A stretch of 64,000 nucleotides of DNA, taken from positions 62,001 through 126,000 of the forward strand of contig NZ_SRUZ01000003.1 of the NCBI RefSeq assembly GCF_004791165.1. Direction: 5' to 3'. A model generated the notes under the pieces. That model was not told the DNA's origin, did not search any database, and was given only the letters and a program-made list of their open reading frames with translations. Every line of letters starts with the position of its first letter. The first letter of the stretch is position 1. Shown in pieces: positions 1-8,529 of the stretch. A program made the translations under genes and the position numbers. The stretch is from Mesorhizobium sp. M8A.F.Ca.ET.218.01.1.1 (GTDB lineage Bacteria; Pseudomonadota; Alphaproteobacteria; Rhizobiales; Rhizobiaceae).

Positions 1-579
1 GGCCGTCGCTGCCAGGACATTGCCAAACTGTTCGGCCACGACTCCGGCACGCCCGAACCGTTCCTCGAACAGGCGTCGGGCGGCGCTCTGCGTCATAGCC
101 CAGAACCACTTTTCAGGACCATCCAGCGCGTCGATCGGCGTAATGCCAGGAACGGTGGCCAGCACGACCCCACCAGGCGCCAGCGCTCGATGGACGGTCG
201 CCAAGGCCCCACGGATGTCATAGATCATGTGGAGGGTCTGAGTGACGATCATGCAGTCGAAGCATGCTGCCTCGATGTCTTCCTCACGCTGGAGGTCGCA
301 CTTGATTGTGGCGCACGGATTGGCGCTTTCTGGAGAATCGATGATGTCGGACCGCACCACGCGCTCCCCGCCGAAACGTCTCGTGTAGACGTCATCCCCA
401 ATCTCGGCGACGCGGCCCTTGATGTCGCCGGCGTGCCGTTCCAGAAAGCTTTCGATATAATAGCGATCAAGCGGCCTGCCACGATCGCCACCAAATGCGC
501 GGCTCAATGGCTCGATGAAGTTCAGATCTCCGAAGTCCACCATTCCCGGAGCGGGGAAATGCTGGCGTACTTTCATCAT
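1..579 (-). CDS. Class I SAM-dependent methyltransferase (3' end beyond window)
   Basis: The frame stays open to the window edge, so 193 codons of the N-terminal part are visible. It has a motif I-like strand and loop (GRVAEIGDD, about residues 55-63), an acidic end of the next strand (VVRSDII), and post-motif blocks FDCMIVTQTLH (108-118) and RALAPGGVVLATVPG (131-145), in the order expected of a class I methyltransferase. I chose the ATG at 579 because GGAGA lies five bases upstream; in-frame ATGs also occur at 600 and 591. Proteins of this shape are common beside glycosyltransferases in polysaccharide clusters, which fits the neighbours. The substrate is unknown, probably a sugar or glycan. 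Confidence 0.8.
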   Translation of the reverse strand, partial: MMKVRQHFPAPGMVDFGDLNFIEPLSRAFGGDRGRPLDRYYIESFLERHAGDIKGRVAEIGDDVYTRRFGGERVVRSDIIDSPESANPCATIKCDLQREEDIEAACFDCMIVTQTLHMIYDIRGALATVHRALAPGGVVLATVPGITPIDALDGPEKWFWAMTQSAARRLFEERFGRAGVVAEQFGNVLAATA

Positions 580-983
580 TGGGGTCTCCATTTCCAGCAT
601 TGGGGCCGATGCAAGATATCCCGGTGCCGATAGCCGAACGGAGAGATAGCTCACCGCTACAATTTCCAAACAGTCAAACATGAGCGCATGCGCCGGCGCT
701 GATCGGCGTCATGTCCACTGAACTCAGCGCGGCGGCCCAAGTTCCTGCTGTGGACGTTGCTTCCGCGTGCCTCCTTGTTACGCTGGGGAAAGCCCCATCC
801 ATTCCCTAGAAGTACCAGCTGAGCCGAGTCATGGAAGCGGCACAAAGGTATGCTTTTGCCAACAGGCTTAACTCTAGGGTGGCCGATAGTCTTGTCGGGC
901 AGTGATAGTTTTAGTTGATCCGGGGGCATGCAAATCGCCGGCATTGTCTCCGGTGGCGCCCCAGGGTTGATGCCTGAAAGGGA
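580..983. other. 404-bp gap without a convincing gene
   Basis: This lies between the methyltransferase start and the end of the GH1-like gene, both on the minus strand. A 95-codon minus-strand frame (657-944) has no recognisable protein features and no good ribosome site. The stretch presumably contains the methyltransferase promoter. I see no hairpin with a T-run. Confidence 0.5.
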
Positions 984-2669
984 TCAAGCAACGAAGCTTT
1001 CAGCCTGGACCGAGCGCTCGGTCCCTATGGTCAGCCTGCCGAAACTATATTGATTGCCTGGTCCAGAGTGCAGCATCTCGAGCGAACCGCGTTCGCCATC
1101 GATAACCAGATCGAGAAAAGCATGGCACATGTCGATGGTCGGCGCGGTCGAATTGACCTGGAGCAGGAGCTCGGTGCTGTCGGGATAGTGGCATACGAGC
1201 CTGATTGTCGAGGCGGCATCCTTGCGGGAGCCTTGCCCTTCCACGCGGATCGCCGCCCATGCGCGCTGATCCGCGATGGATGCCTTAACCCGGGCTGCGG
1301 CCGCCGCGACTACCGTAAGCCTGCGCAAAGCGCAGCATTCCTCGATGGTCGAGATTGTGCGGCCGAAACCCACGAGGAGGAGGGGTCGTGCCTCACACGT
1401 CCCGGATGCATGCTCCTCCCTCCACCAGCCTCGCCCATCAAGAACGGGATGGTCAACGGCCCCCCGCGCGGCCAGTTGTGCAATCGTCTGTGCAAGGGCG
1501 GTTGGCCGGGCGACGCCGCCCCGAACGTCGAACGCTCCGCTTTCATAAAATCCGCTCCGCGCGGTCAGCAAAGAGTTCCAGTCGACAGCGCCGAAGACGG
1601 ACCAAGCCGTCACCGCGCGGACATCGATGCCGCGAGCCCTGGCCTCCTGCGCCGCCTTCCATCCCTCCGCCAGCCAGCGAACCTGCTCGTCGCGGGTCGA
1701 TCCATTGTGCAGTTCAGTGATCGCGATCGGTAAGCGGTAGCGTTGCCAGACTTCGTCGATCCGATGGCCCAACTCCGCCTCCTGGCGGCGATCGGACCGG
1801 ACTGCTGCGCTATCGACATAGGCGTCGATGCCATTCCCGCCGACGCGTTCGTGCTCATAGCGGTCGACATTGTCGTCGAGCATCCGGTCGCTTGTCAGGT
1901 AATAGTCGAGGCCGATCATGTCCGGTACGCATGGCTCGGCCGCAAGCGATGACAAATCCGCAGCACGGACTCCTGCTTCCAGGAGCCGGCCATGGAAAGG
2001 GTGTCGATGATCGACGCGCCCGGCCAGCAAATCCAGAGCCAACCAGCGCCGTTCATTTTCATGGTCTGCCTGATAGGCCAGAGCTTCGGTTGAAAACACC
2101 CGCCCGACATCCTCCGTCTGTACCAGACCCGCCGCTGGCGTCAGGCTGCGAATCGCCCTCATCGCCCATGCGGTCGCCAGGCATTGGGCGACAGTCAATT
2201 GGAAGCAAATCGCCTCGCTCGAACCGTGCGGATGCCAGAGGCCGTAGAGCCCGCTCAGGCGCGCCGTGGTCAGCGGCTCATTGATGGGTGTGTAAAGCTT
2301 CAACCAGGGATAGCGCTGGGCAACCGCCCCCGCATAACGCGCGAAACTCCCCGGAAAATCGGGATCCAGAATGTCCAGCCAAGGCGGGCCGCTGCCATGG
2401 TGCAACAGGCCGGCAACCGGCTCGATACCAAGTTCCCTGAGACGACGGAGTCTGGCATCCGTCCAGCTCCAGTCATAGGAGCCGGGCGTGCGTTCAACCA
2501 GTTCCCACAACACCGGATAGCGAAGTGTTCGGATCCCGAGTGCCGCAATCAGCTCAAGGTCCTCGGTCCGATGCAGATGCCCGGTTTCCGACAATTGATC
2601 GCGCACGATTGGGCCGACGCGAACATGGCTGCATTCCACACCCCCCCACATTTCGAGCGGCCCATTCAT
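984..2669 (-). CDS. GH1-like glycosidase domain with eroded C-terminal RmlD-type reductase
   Basis: 561 residues. The N-terminal 400 or so form a family 1 glycoside hydrolase-like barrel with the acid/base motif TPINEP (Glu131) and a nucleophile-like ITELHNG (Glu319). Rhizobial relatives, as I know them, continue into a dTDP-4-dehydrorhamnose reductase-like (RmlD, SDR) domain. Here that half is short: RPLLLVGFGRT (about 428-438) resembles the start of the nucleotide-binding fold and PTIDMCHAFLDLVIDGERG its end, but the middle is largely missing and I see no YxxxK. The start codon overlaps the stop of the mutase gene by four bases, so the two are translationally coupled. A role in polysaccharide processing is inferred from context. 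Confidence 0.75.
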   Translation of the reverse strand: MNGPLEMWGGVECSHVRVGPIVRDQLSETGHLHRTEDLELIAALGIRTLRYPVLWELVERTPGSYDWSWTDARLRRLRELGIEPVAGLLHHGSGPPWLDILDPDFPGSFARYAGAVAQRYPWLKLYTPINEPLTTARLSGLYGLWHPHGSSEAICFQLTVAQCLATAWAMRAIRSLTPAAGLVQTEDVGRVFSTEALAYQADHENERRWLALDLLAGRVDHRHPFHGRLLEAGVRAADLSSLAAEPCVPDMIGLDYYLTSDRMLDDNVDRYEHERVGGNGIDAYVDSAAVRSDRRQEAELGHRIDEVWQRYRLPIAITELHNGSTRDEQVRWLAEGWKAAQEARARGIDVRAVTAWSVFGAVDWNSLLTARSGFYESGAFDVRGGVARPTALAQTIAQLAARGAVDHPVLDGRGWWREEHASGTCEARPLLLVGFGRTISTIEECCALRRLTVVAAAAARVKASIADQRAWAAIRVEGQGSRKDAASTIRLVCHYPDSTELLLQVNSTAPTIDMCHAFLDLVIDGERGSLEMLHSGPGNQYSFGRLTIGTERSVQAESFVA

Positions 2670-3796
2670 TCCGCTGCCTCGACCGCGGTCGACGCGCCCG
2701 CAGCCAGCTGCCTCTGAATCCGTCCAAAGGTGGCAAGGGCCTGACCTACGACTTGGTCCATGTTGTAATATCGGTATGTCGCCAGGCGGCCGACAAACCA
2801 GACGTCGCGGACTTCGGCCGCAAGCGCTTCGTACCGCTTATAAAGCACTTCGTTTTCGGCTCGCGGCACCGGATAATAGGGGTCACCGACATCAGTCGGA
2901 TACTCATAAGTGAGGCTGGTCTTCGTGCTTTGCTGGCCGGTGAGGTGCTTGTATTCTGTGATGCGCGTATACGCTTCGGTCTGGGGATAATTCACGACAG
3001 CGACAGGCTGGAACTGCTCTTGATCCAGCGTGATGTGGTCGAACCGCAGTGACCGATAGGGCAGCGCGCCAAGCCTCCAGTCGAAATACTCATCGACCGG
3101 TCCGGTATAGATCATCCGGCGAAACGGGATGCTTGCCCTGACGTCGCGATAATCCGTCTGCAGCATGATCTTGATATTGGGATGGTCCAGCATGCGCTGA
3201 AACATGCGCGTGTATCCTTCGGCGGGCATTTGCTGGAAGCTGTCGCCGAAATACCGATCGTCTCGATTGGTTCGCGTCGGAACGCGCGCCGTCACCGATT
3301 TGCTGAGCTGAGACGGGTCCACCCCCCACTGCTTTCGAGTATAGCCCTGAAAGAATTTCTCATAGAGCTCGCGGCCGACTGTGCTGACGACGACATCCTC
3401 GGCGGTGCGGATTTCTTCGACCCGCTCGCGGCGAGCGGCAAAGAACCCTTCCAGCGCCTCCGACGTCAAATCGAGATCGTAAAGCCGGTTGATCGTATCG
3501 AGGTTGATCGGAATGGGCAGCAGCTTTCCGTCGACTTGTGACAGGACGCGATGCTCGTATGGCCGCCACGCGGTGAACTGGGAGAGATACTCGACGATGG
3601 ACTGGGCATTGGTGTGAAAGATGTGCGGTCCGTATCGATGGATCAGGATACCAGCCTCATTGTAGCAATCGAAAGCGTTGCCGCCGATGTGACTGCGTCG
3701 GTCGATCAGCAGCACAGTTTCATTTCGCTGGGAAGCGATGCGCTCGGCCAACACACTGCCGGCAAAGCCGGCACCCACGATCATCCAGTCAAACAT
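2666..3796 (-). CDS. glf: UDP-galactopyranose mutase
   Basis: 376 residues, usual length for Glf. This flavoenzyme converts UDP-galactopyranose to UDP-galactofuranose in the cytoplasm. The protein starts MFDWMIVGAGFAGSVLAE with the FAD-binding GxGxxG, followed by GGNAFDCYNEAG, RYGPHIFHT, the FFQGYTRKQWG region and a C-terminal FVGRLATYRYYNMDQ block, all typical of the family. The ATG at 3796 is preferred over the upstream one at 3886 because it gives the family N-terminus. The gene begins two bases after the glycosyltransferase stop and overlaps the GH1-like gene by four bases, so the three form one operon. It implies a galactofuranose-containing surface glycan. Confidence 0.95.
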   Translation of the reverse strand: MFDWMIVGAGFAGSVLAERIASQRNETVLLIDRRSHIGGNAFDCYNEAGILIHRYGPHIFHTNAQSIVEYLSQFTAWRPYEHRVLSQVDGKLLPIPINLDTINRLYDLDLTSEALEGFFAARRERVEEIRTAEDVVVSTVGRELYEKFFQGYTRKQWGVDPSQLSKSVTARVPTRTNRDDRYFGDSFQQMPAEGYTRMFQRMLDHPNIKIMLQTDYRDVRASIPFRRMIYTGPVDEYFDWRLGALPYRSLRFDHITLDQEQFQPVAVVNYPQTEAYTRITEYKHLTGQQSTKTSLTYEYPTDVGDPYYPVPRAENEVLYKRYEALAAEVRDVWFVGRLATYRYYNMDQVVGQALATFGRIQRQLAAGASTAVEAAE

Positions 3797-3798
3797 TA

Positions 3799-4968
3799 TC
3801 AAGCGCTCCGTCTGAACGCGACGACGTTCTTCCTCGAATGGGCGTGCTCGAGGTGTCCGGCCATTGCGACCCAGGTCTTCTCCCACGACATGTCGACGAG
3901 GTAAGCGTCGACACGGGAGAGCCAGCTGTCGCGTGGTCGGGCCAGGACGGATCGGATTTTCACCTCGGCATCGCTTGCATCGATGATCTCAACCAGACCT
4001 TTGGCGCCGTAGGTTCGTACGACATCAACGATCGCGGTGGAGACCAGCGGAACGCCGGCGGCGAGAAATTCCGGGGTCTTCGTGGGACTGATGTAGCGGG
4101 TGGCCGCATTGAGCGCGAACGGCATCCACCCCGCATCCCAATGCCTGAGATAGTTCGGCAAATCTGCATAATCCTTGCCGCCAAGCCAATGGATGTTGGC
4201 GGCTCGCGGAAGGCTGTCGCGATCGATCTTGACGACCGGCCCGAGCATGACGAAATGGATGTCGGGCATGCCGCGGGCTCCCTGGGCCACCAGGCCGACG
4301 TCGAGCCTTTCGTCGATGACCCCAAAATAGCCTACCCGTGGATGGGGAATCTGGATCTGGTCGTGCGGGTCCTCTCCGGTCGCCCTTGCCTGATGAAAGT
4401 GTGTGAAGTCGATGCTGCTCGGAAATGGAAATATCGAGCGGTGCAGGCCGCGCTTGGCTTCGTAAAGGCTTTGGCCGCCGGTGAAGACGATATCGGCGCG
4501 TTCGAGAAGTTTCCGCTCCATCTGGATCAGTTCAGGCGGAGCGTTCTTGAACGCGGAAAGCTCGTCCATGCAGTCGTAGACACACACGTCGCATAGGACG
4601 TGGTCGCTGAACTGCAGCGCCATCGGCGTGTAGTACCACAGTGTAAGCAGGTGTTGGGGCGTCGCCGCGATGAGCTGGTCAACGAAATTTCGCTGGATCT
4701 TTGTGGCATCCGCCGGATCTGTCCCGAGCGGTAGGATCGGCGTCACGACTGTGATGGATGGCGAGATCAGATCGGCTCGCATCGAGGCCTTCGCGACAGA
4801 CTCGAAGATGGGCTCCTCGAAATAAACGACCTTCTGGGATTTCGAAGCGAGAGTCAGAATGTGTTGAGGACGCTGGTACACGAAATTCCATCGCAAATGA
4901 GAGAAGCACAATAACAGAGAGGAATCAGATGAAGTTACATGGTCCTTCGCTACTGCCCGGTTTTTCAT
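3799..4968 (-). CDS. Glycosyltransferase (GT-B, family 1/4 type)
   Basis: 389 residues. The N-terminal half has the phrase SHLRWNFVYQRPQHIL, characteristic of a group of bacterial glycosyltransferases that precede Glf. The C-terminal half has HPRVGYFGVIDERLD, HFVMLGPV, NIHWLGGKDYADLPNYL and the donor-site region TKTPEFLAAGVPLVST, a GT-B nucleotide-sugar site. It is the first gene of the glf operon: AGGGA lies eight bases upstream of the ATG, and glf follows after two bases. UDP-galactofuranose is a possible donor by context only. A divergent promoter region separates it from the GH43-like gene. Confidence 0.9.
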   Translation of the reverse strand: MKNRAVAKDHVTSSDSSLLLCFSHLRWNFVYQRPQHILTLASKSQKVVYFEEPIFESVAKASMRADLISPSITVVTPILPLGTDPADATKIQRNFVDQLIAATPQHLLTLWYYTPMALQFSDHVLCDVCVYDCMDELSAFKNAPPELIQMERKLLERADIVFTGGQSLYEAKRGLHRSIFPFPSSIDFTHFHQARATGEDPHDQIQIPHPRVGYFGVIDERLDVGLVAQGARGMPDIHFVMLGPVVKIDRDSLPRAANIHWLGGKDYADLPNYLRHWDAGWMPFALNAATRYISPTKTPEFLAAGVPLVSTAIVDVVRTYGAKGLVEIIDASDAEVKIRSVLARPRDSWLSRVDAYLVDMSWEKTWVAMAGHLEHAHSRKNVVAFRRSA

Positions 4969-5269
4969 TTAAGCGTCCCTTAATTCTGTGAAGAAATTCT
5001 ATTAGGCGTGGCCGTACAACAAATGTTAATAACGGCCTTAAGATGTGATGTCAGCTAAGGGGCTAACTTGGCTAAGCGACACTCGTTCCGCTGCTGAATT
5101 GAATTCGATGCCCCTGAGCGAGCGGCAAGTCCGAACGCCGCCCGGGCTGGACCTGCGCAACGCAGCGGGTTCCCGTTGCGCCTGTTCGCGCAACGGTAGA
5201 AACTCGCCTGGTGAAACCGATTCTGCCCAGCGCAGTTGTCGGCAAAATCGAAGTTTTAACGAGGGACTG
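4969..5269. other. Divergent promoter and leader region
   Basis: About 300 bp between the minus-strand glf operon and the plus-strand GH43-like gene. It is AT-rich near 4980-5045 and holds a GGCCGT...ACGGCC dyad and three GCTAA repeats near 5055-5085. The alternating inverted repeats at 5155-5196 are listed separately. No gene is supported here, although the plus-strand frame of the next gene is open through part of it. Confidence 0.5.
5155..5196 (+). repeat. Three alternating inverted-repeat arms (mutually exclusive hairpins)
   Basis: GCGCAACG at 5155-5162, its complement CGTTGCGC at 5174-5181, and GCGCAACG again at 5188-5195. Arms 1 and 2 form an 8-bp stem with an 11-nt loop; arms 2 and 3 form a perfect 9-bp stem (5173-5181 with 5188-5196) with a 6-nt loop. 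The two hairpins exclude each other. The block ends 73 bases before the start codon of the GH43-like gene. No T-run follows, so it is not a classical terminator. It may be an RNA switch or a repeated operator. Confidence 0.75.
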
Positions 5270-6193
5270 ATGTCAGTCACTTTTGAAACAAATGTCTTCC
5301 CATTGTTTCAGCCGACGAACGTCGATGATGTGAAGGACCCGTGCCCGGTTTTCGATGGGCACCGATGGCACATGTTCGGATCAAGTGGCACGGTGACGAA
5401 CGAGACGTGGAGGATTCTCCATGCCTCCGCGCCTGGGATGGAGGGGCCATGGACCGAGCATGAACCGATCGTGCTGTCGCTCGTCGGATCGGGGGTGGCG
5501 GCCCCCGGTGTGATCTTCGAGGCCGGCGTCTTTCATATGTTCATCCAGACCGAGTTCATGAAATCGGGCGGCCGCTGTGAGCATGTTGTCTCGGACAACG
5601 GCTTCGATTGGACCCTGCTGGGGTCCGCGATCGATGCACTTCCCGGTACGGATGAGGACGGAATCTACGATCCGCATCCGGCCCTCATCGGTGGCAAGCG
5701 CTATATCGTCTATTCAGGCATGCCACGGTTTACCAAGGTTCCGCAGCCCGACATTTATCTCGCGCGCAGCCAGTCGGATTCGTGGTTTGGGCCCTGGAAG
5801 CGGGTTGGCAAGATACTCGACCATGCCGACTTGCCTCACCACAATTCGCGTGAGCACCCTGACTATGAATGGGGCATCGAGGGTGCGCAGCTTGTCGAGT
5901 TGCCGGGCGGCCGCATTCTGCTCAACGCCACATGCTTTCTCCCCGAAGGGCCCCGCGGCAGCCGCCAGCGGGTCTTTTTCGCGCTCGCCGAGCAGGTCGA
6001 GGGCCCTTACCGCACGGTCGGGCCGGTTCTTGACCCTGGAGAACCAGGTGAAAATGGGCATTCGACCGTCGTCATCGAGGGCAATCGGCTGGTGCTTTTC
6101 TACCAGAGCCGCAGGGCCGCGACAGGTCATCGCTGGCGGTACGGTGTCGCAAAGTGCGACCTGGCAAGACAGGCATGGTCCAACGTGGCTTGA
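5270..6193 (+). CDS. GH43-like five-bladed beta-propeller glycosidase
   Basis: 307 residues starting MSVTFETNVFPLFQP. The ATG at 5270 has GAGGG four bases upstream and gives the domain a natural start; the frame is open for 75 codons further upstream but without protein features. Repeated blade-like segments such as CPVFDGHRWHMFGSS, GIYDPHPALIGGKRYIVYSG and EGAQLVELPGGRILLNA suggest the GH43/GH32/GH62 propeller superfamily. The catalytic triad cannot be assigned confidently by eye. It lies next to the galactofuranose gene set and is probably involved in trimming or modifying the same glycan. There is no signal peptide, so action in the cytoplasm is likely. Confidence 0.7.
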   Translation: MSVTFETNVFPLFQPTNVDDVKDPCPVFDGHRWHMFGSSGTVTNETWRILHASAPGMEGPWTEHEPIVLSLVGSGVAAPGVIFEAGVFHMFIQTEFMKSGGRCEHVVSDNGFDWTLLGSAIDALPGTDEDGIYDPHPALIGGKRYIVYSGMPRFTKVPQPDIYLARSQSDSWFGPWKRVGKILDHADLPHHNSREHPDYEWGIEGAQLVELPGGRILLNATCFLPEGPRGSRQRVFFALAEQVEGPYRTVGPVLDPGEPGENGHSTVVIEGNRLVLFYQSRRAATGHRWRYGVAKCDLARQAWSNVA

Positions 6194-6253
6194 TTTCACC
6201 CATCAACGCTGGACCCAACGCCCTCATTCGGGAAACCAAGCCGAACACCAACG

Positions 6254-7135
6254 TCACTTCGCCCGCTCTCTGCTTGCGTCACTGATCTTGCCGCGGACGG
6301 CCTTTTCGGTTTCCGAGCCAGCGGTTTGGACGACGTCAGCAACTGTGTCGATGATCGAAGCAGGATCGGTACTGAAGCCCTTTTTGTCGGCCTCGTCCTT
6401 GACTGTCTGGTAGGCTTGAGCGGCAACATCCTTGGCGCCTTCCACGCCTTGATGGAGCAACTCGTTCGCCTTGTCGCGGACCGCGTCGCTTGTTTTACCG
6501 ATCTGTTGATCCTCGAAATCGGTGCGTGGAAGCATTGCTCCTACTGCCGTCCCGAACGCCAGGCCCACCGCCGCCAGCACCAGCGGTTCCTGGCGAATCA
6601 GATCCACCGCCGCAGCGGTTGCCTTGCTGGCCTGATCAACGGTGCTCGCACCATATTGGCTTGCGCTGTCCGAAACACTCGAAGCAGCCCCGGCCATGGA
6701 CGACCGCACGCCATCCGCCGCATCTTCGACGATCGATTTCGCCTTGTCGATTGCGCCCGACAAGGCGCCGGACACGCCGCTTGTCAGGCCCTCGGTGTCG
6801 AAAGGACGATCCACGGCCCCGAGATCATCCGCGAAGTCGGGACGCACCGTCGAGCGGGGGGCACCATTGACCGCAGATGGCTTCTGCGCTCCTTGTCCCG
6901 CCATCAGCCACATCAACCCCACGCCGACGAGAGCGACGGGAAGCGGATTGGCACCAACCTGGGACTTGAGGGCGCCGAGCATCGAGCTGCTATCGCCACT
7001 TGCAAAGAGCCCTGAGAACTCGTCGATGAGTTGGCCTGGCGTCATTTTGTTGCGAATGGATTCAGCGGTGTCGGAAACGTTGGCCCGCGCGATTTCGGCC
7101 TCACGTTGAAGTTCGGCGGATGTTTTCTCGATCAT
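6254..7135 (-). CDS. DUF3618 domain envelope/stress protein
   Basis: 293 residues. The N-terminus (MIEKTSAELQREAEIARAN, then SDTAESIRNKMTPGQLIDEF) matches DUF3618, a family usually found beside holin-X-like proteins. A short hydrophobic segment NPLPVALVGVGLMWLMAG lies near residue 70, and a second, LVLAAVGLAFGTAVGAMLP, near 190. The rest is low-complexity Ala/Ser/Asp-rich and probably helical. The start at 7135 overlaps the stop of the previous gene (ATGA); an in-frame upstream extension to 7363 lies within that gene and is rejected. It is the last gene of the stress operon. Its exact function is unknown. Confidence 0.85.
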   Translation of the reverse strand: MIEKTSAELQREAEIARANVSDTAESIRNKMTPGQLIDEFSGLFASGDSSSMLGALKSQVGANPLPVALVGVGLMWLMAGQGAQKPSAVNGAPRSTVRPDFADDLGAVDRPFDTEGLTSGVSGALSGAIDKAKSIVEDAADGVRSSMAGAASSVSDSASQYGASTVDQASKATAAAVDLIRQEPLVLAAVGLAFGTAVGAMLPRTDFEDQQIGKTSDAVRDKANELLHQGVEGAKDVAAQAYQTVKDEADKKGFSTDPASIIDTVADVVQTAGSETEKAVRGKISDASRERAK

Positions 7136-7530
7136 TTGACTTGGTCCTTGATTATCTTTGCGTCGCTCTTCAGCTGCGCGGCGGTGCGATCCGGCGTTAA
7201 TTCGGATGGTTTCATATTCGCGGAGCCTGTCTTCACCAAGAAGAGGCCGAGGACGGCGACTACGATGCCGACCAGCAGCGACGACCATCCGGGTCCGAGA
7301 GGGGTCTTCGAGAGCGCGATCACCAGGGCCTGTAAAAGCACCATCAAGGCGGCCAGAAGGCAAATGGCGCCGCCCAGAACCTCGATTGCACCCGCGCCAG
7401 CTTTTTCGGCCTTTTCCGAGAGCTCAGTCCTGAGCAGCCTGCCCTCGGTCTGGACCAACGTAACAACCTGCTGCGACAGATCTCCGATCAGCGTCATCAG
7501 GCTTCGGTCCTCTTGGCTGCCGGGGGTCAT
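7132..7530 (-). CDS. Phage holin-X/DUF1469-like membrane protein
   Basis: 132 residues. The N-terminal amphipathic region (LMTLIGDLSQQVVTLVQTE) is followed by two hydrophobic segments, AIEVLGGAICLLAALMVLLQ and WSSLLVGIVVAVLGLFLV, and a charged C-terminus. This is the layout of the putative actinobacterial holin-X (DUF1469, YqjE-like) family. These proteins are not phage genes in this setting and usually occur with DUF3618 partners in stress operons. It overlaps both neighbours by four bases. It is likely an inner-membrane protein. Confidence 0.88.
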   Translation of the reverse strand: MTPGSQEDRSLMTLIGDLSQQVVTLVQTEGRLLRTELSEKAEKAGAGAIEVLGGAICLLAALMVLLQALVIALSKTPLGPGWSSLLVGIVVAVLGLFLVKTGSANMKPSELTPDRTAAQLKSDAKIIKDQVK

Positions 7531-8045
7531 GGCGTATGCCTCCCGGCTGCCACATCGGATTGGGGACGATCTTTAGCGTGGGCATCCGCCGACGAGCTTT
7601 TGATCAAGCGACCCAATGCCAGACCCGCGAGCATTGCTCCACCGAACAGCGCCGCCGGATTGCTGCCACCGAAAGCGCGGACTTCGGCCAGGACTTCTTC
7701 GAAGGGCTTGTCGTTGAGCGATGCGGACATACGCTCAAGACTGCCGGCTGCTTCAAGGGCAAATTTTGCCGCCGCTTTCTGGTCGCTGTTGGCCAGGTGC
7801 TCACTGGCCGCGCGGACGGCGCCGCCAAGCGCGGCGACCGCACCCGTCAGGGTATTCTGTGCAAGCTGGGCCTTGTCGAATAGCGCTTCCTTGCCTTCTG
7901 CGGCCACGTCCTTGGCTTTCCGGGAAATATCTTCCTTGGCCGAGCCAAGAATGTCGGAGGCCACGCGCCCCGCCTCGTCGGCGCGGCCGGCAATTTCTCG
8001 CTGGGCCTGCGAGAAATCGGGGTTAGGTTTCGGTTCAGATGCCAT
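7527..8045 (-). CDS. Nutrient-deprivation-induced-type protein
   Basis: 172 residues, beginning MASEPKPNPDFSQAQREIAG. An amphipathic Ala/Lys/Glu-rich helical region (about 10-120) is followed by a Gly/Ala-rich hydrophobic segment (SNPAALFGGAMLAGLALGRL) that could cross the membrane. Rhizobial proteins of this kind carry the name nutrient-deprivation-induced protein; I apply it by resemblance, not by search. The start at 8045 is chosen because the upstream part of the open frame overlaps the 24-residue gene. The stop overlaps the next start by four bases. Confidence 0.8.
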   Translation of the reverse strand: MASEPKPNPDFSQAQREIAGRADEAGRVASDILGSAKEDISRKAKDVAAEGKEALFDKAQLAQNTLTGAVAALGGAVRAASEHLANSDQKAAAKFALEAAGSLERMSASLNDKPFEEVLAEVRAFGGSNPAALFGGAMLAGLALGRLIKSSSADAHAKDRPQSDVAAGRHTP

Positions 8046-8071
8046 GCCAGTCTCCCATGTCGGGCCAACCA

Positions 8072-8146
8072 TCAGTGGAGGCCTAGAAACGAAAGGATCG
8101 CGAGCACGACGACCACCAATCCGATCAGATAAATGACACCGTTCAT
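8072..8146 (-). CDS. 24-residue single-span membrane peptide
   Basis: A very short frame: MNGVIYLIGLVVVV followed by LAILSFLGLH. It is almost entirely hydrophobic, a single transmembrane helix with no charged residues. A strong ribosome site (GGAGG, nine bases upstream) and the position just downstream of an EcfG-type promoter make it believable; it would be the first gene of the stress operon, 26 bases before the next start. I recall similar tiny peptides at this place in rhizobia, but that needs a search. It could anchor or modulate the holin-X-like neighbour (inference). Confidence 0.75.
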   Translation of the reverse strand: MNGVIYLIGLVVVVLAILSFLGLH

Positions 8147-8169
8147 GTGCGTGTTCCTCCTGACGGGGC

Positions 8170-8194
8170 AACTTGCCATTTCCTCAAACGTTCC
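8170..8194 (-). promoter_or_regulatory. EcfG/RpoE2-type general-stress promoter
   Basis: On the minus strand GGAAC (8194-8190) is followed after exactly 16 bases by AGTT (8173-8170). The alphaproteobacterial general stress sigma factor (EcfG, RpoE2) recognises GGAAC-N16/17-(C)GTT. The expected start would lie around 8160-8165, a few bases before the GGAGG of the 24-residue gene. The operon content (DUF3618, holin-X, deprivation protein) agrees with general stress control. Confidence 0.7.
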
Positions 8195-8529
8195 GGCGTT
8201 CGCTTATTTATGGTGTCGGCTTGAGGTACATTGAGAGTTTCGTTACTTCCGCTTGCTCGACCATGAACCTTGGCGACTTTTGAAAGGCAGGTACGGAAGA
8301 GTTGGGGCTTGGATCACCGAGCAAAGCATGCGCGCGGCCGGGTCACGTCCGCATAGGCGAAGACCGCAACTGCATCGCCAGGCCCATCCCGGGTCAAAGC
8401 GGAGAAGCCAGCGTCAGCCTGTCCGCCCACGCCATGGCGACAGTACCGCCATCTCCGGATCGATCATCTAGACCGCCAGGAACGGCAAGCCAGCCATAGA
8501 TTTGGACGAAAAAGGGTAGCGTCAAAGTT
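8195..8529. other. Gap without a convincing gene
   Basis: Upstream of the stress promoter. Two overlapping plus-strand frames (8253-8471, 8302-8499) have arginine-rich, non-repeating products with no recognisable features or good ribosome sites and are probably chance frames. Confidence 0.45.

Noticed and set aside
657..944. 95-codon minus-strand frame upstream of the GH1-like gene's end
   Set aside because: No ribosome site, no motif, and composition of a chance frame.
7132..7530. Prophage lysis gene (holin)
   Set aside because: No endolysin or phage genes nearby; the DUF1469/DUF3618 pairing marks a cellular stress operon.
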